Source: Trifolium pratense
Taxonomy: Eukaryota > Streptophyta > Magnoliopsida > Fabales > Fabaceae
Assembly: GCF_020283565.1 (NCBI RefSeq)
Contig: NC_060059.1
Span: 49,000,572 to 49,064,571, forward strand
Direction of reading: 5' to 3'
Length of the DNA stretch: 64,000 bases
Positions 53,668 to 64,000 of the stretch are shown here, in pieces; position 1 is the stretch's first letter; every line of letters begins with the position of its first letter. Made by a program: the position numbers and the translations under genes. The notes beneath the pieces are model-generated. The model did not search any database and was not told the origin of the DNA. It worked only from the letters and a program-made list of their open reading frames with translations.

Positions 53668-55340
53668 CTTTCTTCCTTCCTCTTTGTCAACTTTGATGTG
53701 AACCTCTATAACTCCAAAGTCTGATCTTCCAAAGACAGACTTACTCAGAGTTTGTTGTTCATAGCCTCCGAAGTTTTTCAACTTCTGAAGCTTAGTAGCC
53801 TCTGAACGTCTTCAATGTCTACTACTCAGAATTGGCTTTCAGCTTCACTTTTTCTCGTTCAAGTGGATGTAAATCTTTCATTCCCGCACACTTGAACAAA
53901 TATCAGTAATACCAATTGTTCTTTTATACTTTGTTATCATCAAAACTATTAGAGAGATATTTAACAAAACCAATTTTGTTCTAACAATGTTGACACTCAT
54001 TTTTAAATAGAGTGTTTACATAATCTCATAACAAGTATTATACATATGTATTTTTCTGTGATGACTAATCTCTATTAGGGAACTTAGGAGGCACATAAGG
54101 TGGATTCTCTTCTTTATATGCATGAGATATGAATCAAACCCCTAACCACGTTTGAAGGGACAAACCTTTACAACTTGGACAATTCATTGTTGGTCAAATA
54201 TAGTAATTCTTTTTTTTTTTGGCAAGAGTTCAAATATATTAATTCTAACACAACTAAACTATTTTAAATTTCATAATTTGTAATTTTATAAAAAATAATG
54301 TATAAGTATTTGTAGAAATAGTATTAAAAGAAAAAAAAGACAAGTCGACTCAGTTAGCATAATATTGCATTATGACCTTGTTTGGATTAGCTTATTTTTG
54401 AGCCTATACAAATAGCTTATGTAATTTTTATGTATTATCATAAGTTTGTCAAGTTATTTTATGATAAAATAGCTTATAAAAATACAATTTTCAGTAGTGT
54501 AAACTTTTAAAATAACATAAAACCTAATTTATATTGCATAAACTGTTTGCATAATAAAATAAAAAAATAAGCCAATCAAAATAGGGGCAATAGTTAATAT
54601 GCATAAGTCTTTTCTTATGTATGGTGCATAAGTCATTCACAGCCATCAGATGATTTTACACATGTAATAATCATAACTAAAGAACTTTATATTTTTGCTT
54701 GCTCAATTTCGGCCACATTTTACATGCGATTCGATCACCGATTTCGAAAATTAATACCGGAAACATTCATAAAATCGAACGACGATCAAAACGGTATAAA
54801 GAACGTCGAGTTTCGTTGATTATTGAGGGAGAACGAACCGGGTCGACGAACCGGGTCGTCGTGACCCGTTTCTGCATAAAATGGGTGAGGAATATGATGA
54901 ACAGTGACGCGCGTCCACGCCCACTCTCACTGGCGGCGCGTGGGGGCGCGTGCGGTGCCGAGGAGACTCCAATTTTTTTTATTATTTTTACATAAAAATA
55001 GTAAATAATTTTCTGAGAATTTTGGGACCAGTTTGGTATTTTTCTGAGACCTGGAACTATTTTTAGTTAATTAAATGAGGTAAATATGCTTTTATAAATA
55101 TAAGATATTAATAAAATTTTCCCAAAATTTTATTTAATAAAATTTAATAAAATTTTATTAAATAAAATTTAATAAAAATTATTTAATAAAATTTAATAAA
55201 ATTTTCCCAAAATTTTATTTAGGGTATTTTGAATTATTTGGAACGGTTGGGGATACCTCACTCTCTTCGGTTTTATATCTTCTTAAAAATTTAAATTTAT
55301 TTCACAATTTTTATTAAGGGTTAAATATGTTTTTGGAGAA
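53668..55340. other. Intergenic DNA, no gene recognised
   Basis: Mostly AT-rich. A GC-rich island at about 54770-54970 (GGGTCGACGAACCGGGTCG; GGCGCGTGGGGGCGCGTG) is followed by AATAAAATTT tandem words (55120-55205). It may be a piece of an LTR or gene promoter; no coding similarity is evident in the 98-codon frame at 54699-54995. Confidence 0.5.
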
Positions 55341-55343
55341 CAA

Positions 55344-55925
55344 CTCTTTGAAACCATTCCACAGCAAAAATGGTTTCATACCGTTATACACTGAAACCAT
55401 TAGTCTAGTTAAATGGTTTCATGACATTATACACCGAAACCATTATTATAGTTAAATGGTTTTATATGAGCATTAGTGTCAAGATGTTATACACTGAAAC
55501 CATTAGTCTTGTTAATTGGTTTCAAGATGTTATACACTGAAACCATTTGTCTAGTTAAATGGTTTGATACTGTTATACACTGAAACCATTATTATAGTTA
55601 AATGGTTTTATATAAACATTAGTGCCAAGATGTTATACATTGAAACCATTAGTCCTTTTTATTGGTTTCAAGATGTTATACACTAAAACCATTTGTCTAG
55701 TTAAATGGTTTCATACTGTTATACACTGAAACCATTATTCTAGTTAAATGGTTTCATAGCGTTATACACTGAAACCATTAGTCTTGTTATTTGGTTTCAA
55801 GATGTTATATACTGAAACCATTAGTCTAGTTAAATGGTTTCATAGCGTTATACACTGAAACCATTATTTTAGTTAAATGGTTTCATATGGGCATTAGTGC
55901 CAAGATGTTATACATTGAAACCATT
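55344..55925. repeat. Hairpin minisatellite built on GAAACCATT/AATGGTTTC
   Basis: About 13 GAAACCATT words, most followed 8-10 bases later by AATGGTTTC or a close variant, so each 38-40-bp unit can fold into a 9-bp-stem hairpin. GTTATACACT links the units. Every fourth unit or so carries an extra CATTAGTGCCAAGATG, giving a higher-order repeat of about 165 bp. Confidence 0.88.
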
Positions 55926-56555
55926 TTTATTAAGTAAAACATCACATAACCATTTTACAAAACCATGCTACATAAAGCAAAAAATCATATAAAGCAATTA
56001 GGGTTAGTTTAGTTGAAAAAAATTTGGATAGTATGCATGAGATATTGGATTCGATCATTTTTTTATTGTAAAGAAAAATCGATATATATATATATATATG
56101 TAATTAATGTATGAAATTTTATTTATATTGTGATTATGATTGATAAAAATTAAAAATTGTATGTTTGACAAGTATGCTTTATATATACATGAACCATTCG
56201 TTATTATGTTGGGCTTCGAGGGGGTGTATGACGAAAATTAATTAAAAATGGATTTTTATAATATATACTTCAAAGGAACAAAAGTTATTATTTAATTGGA
56301 AACGGGGGGCGCGCTAGAAATTTGGGGAGGTGTGCTAGAAGTTTGGAGGAGGGAAAAAAATTGGGGGTGCGCTAGAAATCTAGGGGAGGAAAAAAATTGG
56401 GGGGCTCACAAGAAATCTAGGAGAAAAAGGAAAAAAAAAATTTGGGGGGTGCGCTAAGCAAAAGGGGGGCGCAAGTAATGAGGTAGTATATGGGGGGCGC
56501 GCGAGTAATGGATTGCCTAATTTTGGGCTTGGGCTGACCTTTGGTTGACTTTTGG
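55926..56555. other. Intergenic, purine-rich stretch
   Basis: No gene. 56310-56500 is a G-rich/A-rich strand with repeated GGGGGGCGCG and AATTTGGGG words and GCGCTAGAAAT phrases; it could form G-quadruplexes but has no recognised origin. Confidence 0.45.
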
Positions 56556-56713
56556 TGTAGGAAGCAAATATGGTGGGTGTAGGAATCAAGTTTATGCATG
56601 GTGCATAAGTTTGGGCTTATGCACCATAACCACATCCGGAAGCAAATATGGTGGATACAGGAATCAAGTTTATGCATGGTGCATAAGTTTGGGCTTATGC
56701 ACCATAACCACAC
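56556..56713. repeat. Two 78-bp tandem units, each with a perfect 12-bp hairpin
   Basis: GGAAGCAAATATGGTGG begins each unit (56560, 56638). Each contains ATGGTGCATAAG, a 6-base loop, then CTTATGCACCAT (56598-56627 and 56676-56705). The single arm ATGGTGCATAAG also occurs alone near 54620. Confidence 0.85.
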
Positions 56714-57039
56714 CCCAAAATAAGACCTATGTATATTGAGGCGGGCTTGAAACCACTTATCAACATAAAAAAAAAAAAAAAAACCTGAAGTGAAGAAAAC
56801 AAAAATGCTAAAAAAGAAGAAAAAAGAAAGTACACCATAAATCATAGCCATTTATGGCAATCTCTCTCAACCATAAATGATAGCCACTATATTTAATTTA
56901 ACGGTAGAAAGAAAAACTCCCCTCCATAAATAGAAATACACCCTAACAAGTATCAAGTTTCTTTTGACATTTTTTTTGTGACATATTAAAATATAAAATT
57001 GAGATATATTTATTATTAAAAAAAGAATTTAATTTATAT

Positions 57040-57200
57040 GTACCGTCAGTGTAAAGTTATTTTACACATGCATTCAATAATATACTGACACATCATGTAT
57101 GATATTTAAAAACACATGATGTGTCACATTCATTAAATGATATGACAATGCATCATTGAATGTATGTGTAAAGAATTTTTACAGCGACAGTGCACAACAA
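57040..57200. mobile_element. Small palindromic MITE
   Basis: Inverted arms CCGTCAGTGTAAAG...TTTACACATGCATTCAAT and ATTGAATGTATGTGTAAA...CAGCGACAGTG meet at ATGATGTGTCA/TGACACATCAT near the centre. About 160 bp, no coding; TSD unclear. Confidence 0.7.
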
Positions 57201-57760
57201 TTAAACTCTTCAAAAAAATTGAAAAACTCTAGAATAAAAGTTTGAAAATTTAATTATTATAAAAGTAAAGTTTGAAATTTAATGATTTTTTTTAAATAAA
57301 CTTAATTAAATTATTTGATCATATATACAAATTTTAAAAATTCAAATTAACATTGTAACAAAAAAAATCCCACGAGAATATTTTTTCCGCGTTGTTCTTG
57401 ATATTAGTTTTATACTACTACTAACATACAGTACATAATAAGAATATAGAGTTATAAATCAAGCAATATAAAAAAAATAATAACATTTTTGTAGGAAGAA
57501 AATATATTAACACGTCAAATACAAATGTTCTTATTTTCTTTTTAAGTAAATATATAAATGGATTCTTTTTAAGCAATTTCTTTTTAAATATTTATCGGAA
57601 TATAAAAATAGGGGATTTAAAGTCAATCCTATACTACTAAAAAAAGACAAATTCTAACAACATTATCAAAAAAAAAAAAAAAAGACAAATTCTAAATTAG
57701 GAAATTGAATTGTTATAGAGTATTTTTATTTATGGAGGTGTTATTCTCTTTTCACAGTTA
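57201..57760. other. AT-rich spacer
   Basis: A/T runs and poly(A) tracts only; no gene or element end recognised. Confidence 0.5.
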
Positions 57761-58043
57761 GATTTAAAATGATGGCTAGGATTAATTGTTGAGAGACAAA
57801 CAGAGATTGAGAGGATCCAAATCCTAACGGTATATTACGTTTGGTTACTTACCTTTTTGAATTTTCTGAATATTGAAATTAGTTAGAAGAAGAAAACTCA
57901 GAGATCTGGTTCTCTGTTTCAGATCGTAGCTTAGAGTCTCGTTTAGGGTTTCGGTTTCGATCGATCCCTATTTTTCAGACACACACAACACAAACGCTTT
58001 CATCTCTCAATTTCGCTTTTCGATCCGTTCATTTTCATCAACT
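57761..58043 (+). promoter_or_regulatory. Leader of the dynamin-like pseudogene
   Basis: Pyrimidine-rich leader-like sequence (CTCTGTTTCAGATC, TCGTTTAGGGTTTCGG, CATCTCTCAATTTCGC) directly before the ATG at 58044, typical of a plant 5' UTR. No convincing TATA box at a set distance. Confidence 0.4.
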
Positions 58044-59125
58044 ATGGCGGCGATCGAAGAAATATCGGTCCTCGCTGATTCCATGCGTCAAGCTTCTGCG
58101 TTACTCGCGGACGAAGATACCGGCGAAACTTCCAATTCTAGAAGACCTTCAACTTTCTTCAACGTTGTTTCTCTCGGCAACATCGCAAGTCTCCACAATT
58201 TCAATTCTCATGATCACAATCGTTATCGTAGCTTCAATTTTGTTGTTTTTTGCGATTTTGATTTCAATTTCGATTTTCTAGGGTTTTTGTAAATCAGAGG
58301 TTTTGAACAATTTAATTGGACATCCAGTTCTGGTAAGTTAGGTTTTGAAACTCTTTAATCTCAATTTGGAAGATGAAATGAAATTGAAAGTGGTTAATGC
58401 CGTATATATTCATATCCGTTGTTTTGTTTTCTTCAGGTGCTTTAAGACATTCATTGCAGGTCTGTGTATGAATGATTGATGATTGATTTTGGTTACCTTA
58501 ATGTGTTTTATTTAGAGTATTAGATATAATAGAACAATACAGATATGAAAAGGTAATAAATTTCTTGATTATTACCATTTCCCATCCAAAGTTGCTGTCT
58601 TTCTTGACAATACAGTAGTCATCTGGTGAATTTTTTGTATAACCGGGTAGCAAACTGGGTTGAAATTAACCCAAGCAAAAACAACTCAGTTATTTTTAAT
58701 TATGGTCGTATAGAATCATCCAGAACTGCACGAGTTCACAACAATTCACGTGATTTTGCTTCATTCTCAATTCTACACACACACACGATCGGATCGTGAT
58801 TTTCATAACAATGATTATGAGGCCAGATCATTTCTGATAGTTCCCTGTATCTGAACCCTGTAAAATACTTATTTCTATATAAACATTGAATCATTTCATT
58901 TATCAGACAGATCTAGTGTGTTTGCGGTACCATAGTTTTTTCCCTTGTACCATGATTTCTAACATCTATCCTCCCAGCTCCACCTCTGAAGTTGGTTGAT
59001 TTACCTGGGTTGGATCAGCGCACCATGGATGGATCAAGAGTAAGAGGTATTGTACCTGCAGCTCAAGCACCCGAAATTGCTTCATCTTGAGACCCAAGAA
59101 TGGCAAAGGAATATGATGCAGAAGG
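58044..59125 (+). pseudogene. Dynamin-related protein (DRP2-type) 5' fragment
   Basis: The first exon (58044 to about 58185) reads MAAIEEISVLADSMRQASAL, then LLADEDTGETSNSRRPSTFF and NVVSLGN, the N-terminus of plant DRP2 (large GTPase acting in membrane fission during endocytosis and at the cell plate). The P-loop should follow as GAGKSAVLN. After an apparent 96-bp insert ending CTAG, the DNA gives GFCKSEVLNNLIGHPVL (58282-58332) with a GT donor, so the essential second glycine is changed to Cys. The exon with the switch-I region (PTGENGATRAP in the family) is not found. A later piece (58978-59125) has [14 protein letters not shown] (G3 motif DLPG), an internal deletion, [11 protein letters not shown], a stop, then MAKEYDAE out of register. 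Rest of the gene absent. Non-functional. Confidence 0.85.
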
Positions 59126-59920
59126 TAGATATTCACATTTTTATTTTTTATTAATTCTTTTAAATAAAAGATGTGAAAATTTTCTCCCGAGGACTTGCTC
59201 GGTTCCTTTCTCTCTTAGTTTTGTCTTTGTGAATTAATTAACTAAGAAGTTCTGATTTCCATCATTTGTCTTACCCCAATATCTATCTCTATTGTTTTCC
59301 ATTTTGAAATAGATTTCTTGTGATGTTGCTGGCAGATGCAAAAACCATTCAATTTAGAGACAAAGTCGTAAAGAAGGGTGGGATCTGAAAAATATTTATG
59401 GGATGAAAATTGAAAAGAAGGTCGCCGATATGGTTAGTGAAGATCAAGTTGATATTTTATGTTGGTAGAACTTATTGGTCATATTGCAAACAATACGTGG
59501 GGAATGATGACATGTCGACTTGCTCTAGGTATTTTTCACAATTCTGTATGTATACTTTTTTCCTTTGTTTTTCAACTTTACATACTTTCTTATTCTTACT
59601 TTCTACACAACACGTATATAGTTTTCCTTTTTTCTATTCCAATCTCTGTTCAGTTCATCATTTTTTTTTTGGGAAGATTCAAATGAGTATTTTATTGCAT
59701 ATGTTGGTATATTATTTTTGAATTTCACAAAGTATATTTTTGTGAATTAATGTGATTTTCTGTGCAATAGAAACTGGAAGAATTGTTTGACAGTGCTTCT
59801 TAGTTTAGCGTGGCTAGTGAGAAACTGGAAGAATTTTTTTTTGACGCGATAGTGAGACAAAGGTTTCTTTCGACCATAGAACAGTTGCTGACCTTTCATT
59901 AAATTTTTCCACGATGACCC
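59126..59920. other. Unassigned DNA after the dynamin fragment
   Basis: A stretch at 59336-59540 has codon-like texture in broken frames (DAKTIQFRDKVVKKGG; LIGHIANNTWG) and may be an exon remnant of another gene, but I cannot name it. Confidence 0.4.
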
Positions 59921-59924
59921 TTGA

Positions 59925-61340
59925 GTTAAATTCTTATTGGCTATATAAATTCGTATATATGTTGCCTCAATTAGCCTTATTAAAAGTTGCGTTGATGACC
60001 TTAAGTCCAATTCTTATTAGCTATATAAATTCGTTTATATGTTGCCTCAATGACCCTTAAGTCCAATTCCTATTGGCTATATAAATTCGGTTATAAGTTG
60101 CCTTTATGATCCTTATTAAATGTTGTCTCGACGACCATGAAGTCCAATTCATATTGGCTATATAAATTCGGTTACATGTTGCCTTGATGACCCTTATTAA
60201 ATGTTGCCTCAATGACCCTTATTAAATGTAGCCTCAATGACCCTTAAGTCCAATTCCTATTGGCTATAAAAATTCGGTTATAAGTTGCCTTTATGATCCT
60301 TATTTTGTCTCGACGACCATGAAGTCCGATCCATATTGGCTATATAAATTTGGTTACACGTTGCCTGGATGACACTAATTAAATGTTGCCTCAATGACGC
60401 TTATTAAATGTTGACTCAATGACCCTTAAGTCCAATTCCTATTGGCTGTATAAATTCGGTTATAAGTTGCCTTTACCACCATGAAGTCCAATTCATATTG
60501 GCTATATAAATTTGGTTACATGTTGCCTGGATGACCCTTATTAAACGTTGCCTCAATGACGCTTATTAAATGTTGCCTCAATGACCCTTAAGTCCAATTC
60601 CTATTGGCTATATAAATTCGGTTATAAGTTGCCTTTATGATCCTTATTAAATGTTGTCTCGACGACCATGAAGTCCAATTCATATTGGCTATATAAATTC
60701 AGTTACATGTTGCCTGGATGACCCTTATTAAATGTTGCCTCAATGACCCTTAAGTCCAATTCCTATTGGCTATATAAATTCGGTTATAAGTTGCTTTTAT
60801 GATCCATATTAAATGTTGTCTCGACGACCATGAAGTCCAATTCATATTGGCTATATAAATTCGGTTACATGTTGCCTGGATGACCCTTATTAAATGTTGC
60901 CTCAATGACGCTTATTAAATGTTGCCTCAATGATCCTTAAATCCAATTCCTATTGGCTGTATAAATTCGGTTATAAGTTGCCTTTACGACCATGAAGTCC
61001 AATTCATATTGGCTATATAAATTTGGTTACATTACATGTTGCCTGGATGACCCTTATTAAATGTTTCCTCAATGATGCTTATTAAATGTTGCTTCAGTGA
61101 CCTTTAAAGGCTTTATGTCCAATTCCTATTGGCTATATAATTTCGGTTATAAATTGCCTTTATGATCCTTATTAAATGTTGTCTCAACGACAATGAAGTC
61201 CAATTCTTATTGGCTATATAAATTCGGTTACATGTTTCCTCAATGACCGTTATTAGATGTTGCATCGATAACCCTCAAGTCCAATTCTTATTGGCTATAT
61301 AAACTCGGTTAAATGTTGCCTCAATGATGCTTATTAAATG
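59925..61340. repeat. Minisatellite with CCAAT-TATA modules
   Basis: About 17 imperfect units with alternating spacing of about 55-105 bp. Each centres on CCAATTC(A/C)TATTGGCTATATAAATTCGGTTA-like sequence: two facing CCAAT words, then a TATA-like CTATATAA. They are linked by TGTTGCCT(C/G)(A/G)ATGACC and CTTATTAAATGTTG phrases. Pairs form a higher-order unit of roughly 165-200 bp (GTTATAAGTTGCC then GTTACATGTTGCC). It is non-coding. Confidence 0.88.
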
Positions 61341-61879
61341 TTGGCTTGACGACCCCCAAGTGTCATTTTTGAACCTGTGCTAGTTGATTGTGTTTGTTTA
61401 GAGACAAAGCCTTGAAGCTTTCTTGACTACTTAAAGAAAGTCATTGAACACACCTCTAATTTCTCAATTGTTGGTATTTTTGTATATTGTTGTGCTCTGG
61501 AATTTTGTAGGTTAAATTACCACTGTTTGCTTATATTCAATTTCAAAATTTGATTGATAAATTCGGTCAAACATAGCTACATAGTAAATAACAAATCTTC
61601 TTTGAAGTAGAGTAAATAACAAATCTAATGGAAGGGTTAATTTTCATTTCCTCTTCAAGCTTCAGTATATGAAGTTTCAGCTGTAGAACAAGTTAGAAAA
61701 AGAACTTGCAAGGAGTACTCTTTGAATCAAAACACTTTACATCCACCCTTTGAATATGTTAAACTTGCTTGCCACATCTTTGTATGCTTGATCGAATAGA
61801 ATACCTTGACAAAAGATAACTAGTATATGTTTTTCTTATACTCTCTATTTTAGGAAATTTCATTTGCATATGTAAATGA

Positions 61880-62010
61880 AAGTTTATCCGGTTTATCTAG
61901 TGGTTCTAATTCAAACACTAAATTGATAGGGGCTGCAAATTGTATATTTTGGGTACAATGTTGAGAGTTTGAACCTCAATCCCCATAAATCAATTTCAAC
62001 AATTGTAAAT
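61880..62010 (+). mobile_element. Possible SINE-like fragment
   Basis: TTTATCTAGTGGTTCTAATTC is A-box-like and GAGAGTTTGAACCTC about 75 bp later is B-box-like. Weak; the spacing is wider than in a tRNA. Confidence 0.35.
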
Positions 62011-62307
62011 TTGATGTCCAATTATCTGTACGAGTGAAAATCTTTATCTGTTAAGGCTCGTTTTCAATTTATCACTTGTTTTTTTTTAAAACAATTATCA
62101 CTTGTTTATCTAGCAGTCCTTATTTGATTGGATATGAAGCAAGTGAACAATGCATATCCACAACATTTATATTTGAGCTATCAGTCATTCCTAATAAACA
62201 CAGTTTCGTACTTGCAGCTTTCTTAGCTAGCAAGGCTTCAACTCTGGCTATTTTGGCAGAAACTACTACCATTGCTCTGTCCTTGAGGTGTATGAACTGG
62301 TGTTTTT

Positions 62308-62425
62308 TTGTCAGGTAGCCTAGTGGCTAGAATTCCACCCTAAAGGTAGAGTGTCCGGAGTTTGAACCCAGCTCTTGCATATAAAATGCTATGTCCCTAC
62401 CAACTGAGCTAAGTTCACGGGACAA
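62308..62425 (+). mobile_element. tRNA-derived SINE-like unit
   Basis: TAGCCTAGTGGCTAGAATTC (62319 on) fits a pol III A box, and GGAGTTTGAACCC (near 62357) a B box. CTACCAACTGAGCTAAGTTC follows, a phrase shared with 32110. No tRNA fold and no clear poly(A), so a SINE remnant. Confidence 0.55.
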
Positions 62426-64000
62426 GTGTGTGAACTGTTTTTATTACTGTTAGAATGGAGTTTTTATTTTTATTTTTATATGTGATGTTTTGTCTTTGAA
62501 TTTATATTTGATGCTTGCATGACTGAAGTTGTGTTATAGAATGTGGTAGATGGAAAATGTTGAGAGTGAGGAGCTGAGATGTATAAGGTGGAGGGAAGGG
62601 GAAGTGTAAAGAAAACTACTGTGAAAAACGTTACAACTTAGGGTAAATAAGTTTTGGCTGAAAGAGCCAATGGCTAGTCCTTTGTTGGTTACATCTTGTT
62701 GGTTAATTTTGTTTTTTTTTGAAAAAGCTAAAACTTGTTGGTTAATTTTTAAAAAGTTCACTGGTCTTTATGTAGGGATGTAGCCCTTAGATCTATTTGG
62801 ACGTTAACTCAGCTAATCTACTTGCACCTCAACTCAGCTATGCCATGTATTTAATGTGTTTTAAGGGATAGAGATGGCATTGGTCGAATTCTGAATAGCC
62901 TAACCAGACTTATTTACCTTAGTAGCTAGAAGATATACTCCTTGGACTCTCTGCTCAGGTATGTAACCATGTTCTGCATAATCTTGTAGAAATTATTAGT
63001 GAACACTAGCACTAATACCATGGTAAGGAGTATGATCAATCGGAAGGGGTTAGAAATTCTCACTTATGCAGTTTGTATACAAAAAGAGAAGTTAGCACTA
63101 TTTTAAACATTAGTTAGTAGCTAGGCAATACTAAATCTTTAAATTTAACTCAAATGTTTGTATATGTTGTCACACAACCCTTGAATACAACCAATTCTTA
63201 AGAGTAAAACTAAAAGCAAAACTTAACAATTGTCACATAGCATATATGCTAAAGTACTATTCCAAACACAACATTCATTGAGCATAATTGTGAAATGACA
63301 AACAATTTTGACATGGGGTTTTCTCTAAAATTTTATTAGGTCAAATATGATATGCATACCATAAACAAGTGCAATTGGATTAGTAATACTTGATTTGGAC
63401 TCCTATAATTAAAAGTGAGAGTTTTAGGCTTAAACAAGTGACTTGCAATGTCAAACTTTGAATCACATCAGTACCTAGCTGAACCCTTCACCAACAATTT
63501 CAATTGGTAAAAATAAGTTTGTATGTAGAAATGGATAGACCAATTTAAGTACTAGAACTCAGAATTTAAGTACAAATAGTATTTCTGGTATGATGTTGAA
63601 CTACACTTAAAAGAAACAACTTTTATAGGTTAAAATAAGTTAGGGTACCAACTTCCAAGTTTAGGGGACAAGTATAACTAGACCCCGTTAAAACCAAAAT
63701 GGAGGCTTAATTATGACTAGTTATAGTTTCAATTGCCAAATTTTATCGTCCATAATATTTTTATCAGCTGCAATTTACTTGATGTGAGAAAGTAGAATAG
63801 CATTTAGATTGAAGACTCATCAAAACAATGTTTCCTTCCAGGGATTGGGTAGGCGATGTATGAGATTATATCAACAATTCACATCTTGGGACATCCTGAA
63901 CAGCCTCTGGTGATAGGATATCTATCTCTTATTATTTTACACACTCTATGTCATATTTCATAGAAGCTCCCCTTATCTATCACGACTACGCCAAATATAA
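62426..64000. other. Terminal intergenic DNA
   Basis: AT-rich DNA with no recognised gene, LTR or terminal inverted repeat. The 75-codon frame at 62534-62761 (minus) is low-complexity and not believed. Confidence 0.5.

Noticed and set aside
55344..55925. CRISPR-like array
   Set aside because: Repeats and spacers are both repetitive, units are hairpin minisatellites, and the DNA is clearly plant nuclear with no cas genes.
59410..59721. Overlapping 75-103-codon frames after the dynamin fragment
   Set aside because: Thymine-rich hydrophobic translations with no family recognised; could hide an exon remnant but not supportable.
62308..62425. tRNA gene
   Set aside because: A and B boxes are present but no clover-leaf or acceptor stem can be drawn; better read as a SINE remnant.

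Overview
The window looks like nuclear DNA from a plant, most likely a legume. It is AT-rich and gene-poor, with host genes split by GT-AG introns and heavy nesting of plant-type transposable elements (Ty1/copia, SIRE-like copia, Athila-clade gypsy, TRIM, Helitrons, hAT and Stowaway MITEs, SINEs). The legume assignment is an inference from the repeat repertoire; no marker gene proves it. No bacterial operon, CRISPR array, rRNA gene or convincing tRNA gene was seen. Layout. (1) 1-4327 is a Ty1/copia element on the minus strand whose Gag-Pol frame is open from its ATG at 3970 to the window edge; it sits in the last preserved intron of a broken cellulose-synthase-like A (CSLA) gene copy. (2) 4328-12655 holds two CSLA copies on the minus strand. 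Copy A keeps exons 7-4 and a stub of exon 3. Copy B keeps exons 1-7 and lacks exons 8-9. They are separated by a 3'-truncated SIRE-like copia element with an intact Gag frame. (3) 12.7-15.9 kb holds a TRIM remnant, a 343-bp tandem duplication and a Helitron. (4) 16.1-29.9 kb is a nest. A solo LTR (TSD GTCAC) stands alone. A second solo LTR of the same family sits inside a Helitron, and inside that LTR sits a young 8.6-kb Athila-like retrotransposon whose two 1229-bp LTRs look identical. This element has gag-protease and an extra ORF but no reverse transcriptase or integrase. A second Helitron copy, carrying a hAT MITE, follows head-to-tail. (5) 29.9-39.6 kb holds a Stowaway MITE, another Helitron with an expanded AT tract, and a copia element with well-matched LTRs but a decayed pol. 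(6) 40.0-47.9 kb is CSLA copy C on the minus strand. It has nine exons that join into a 525-residue reading frame, and its 4.3-kb intron 3 contains a copia remnant that itself carries a hAT MITE. (7) 47.9-57.7 kb is MITEs, SINE-like DNA, AT tracts and two hairpin-forming tandem repeats. (8) 57.7-64.0 kb holds the decayed 5' part of a dynamin-related (DRP2-type) gene, then a minisatellite with about 17 TATA-like and CCAAT-like modules, then apparently empty DNA. The most unusual feature is a set of short GC-rich palindromes. Eight lie just upstream of the TATA-like box in each Athila LTR. A second block of eight lies between gag-pro and ORF2. A different palindrome (core CATCGTGGCCACGATG) occupies the same place in the related solo LTRs. 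I read these as candidate enhancer or promoter modules for retroelement expression, including a possible internal promoter for ORF2.
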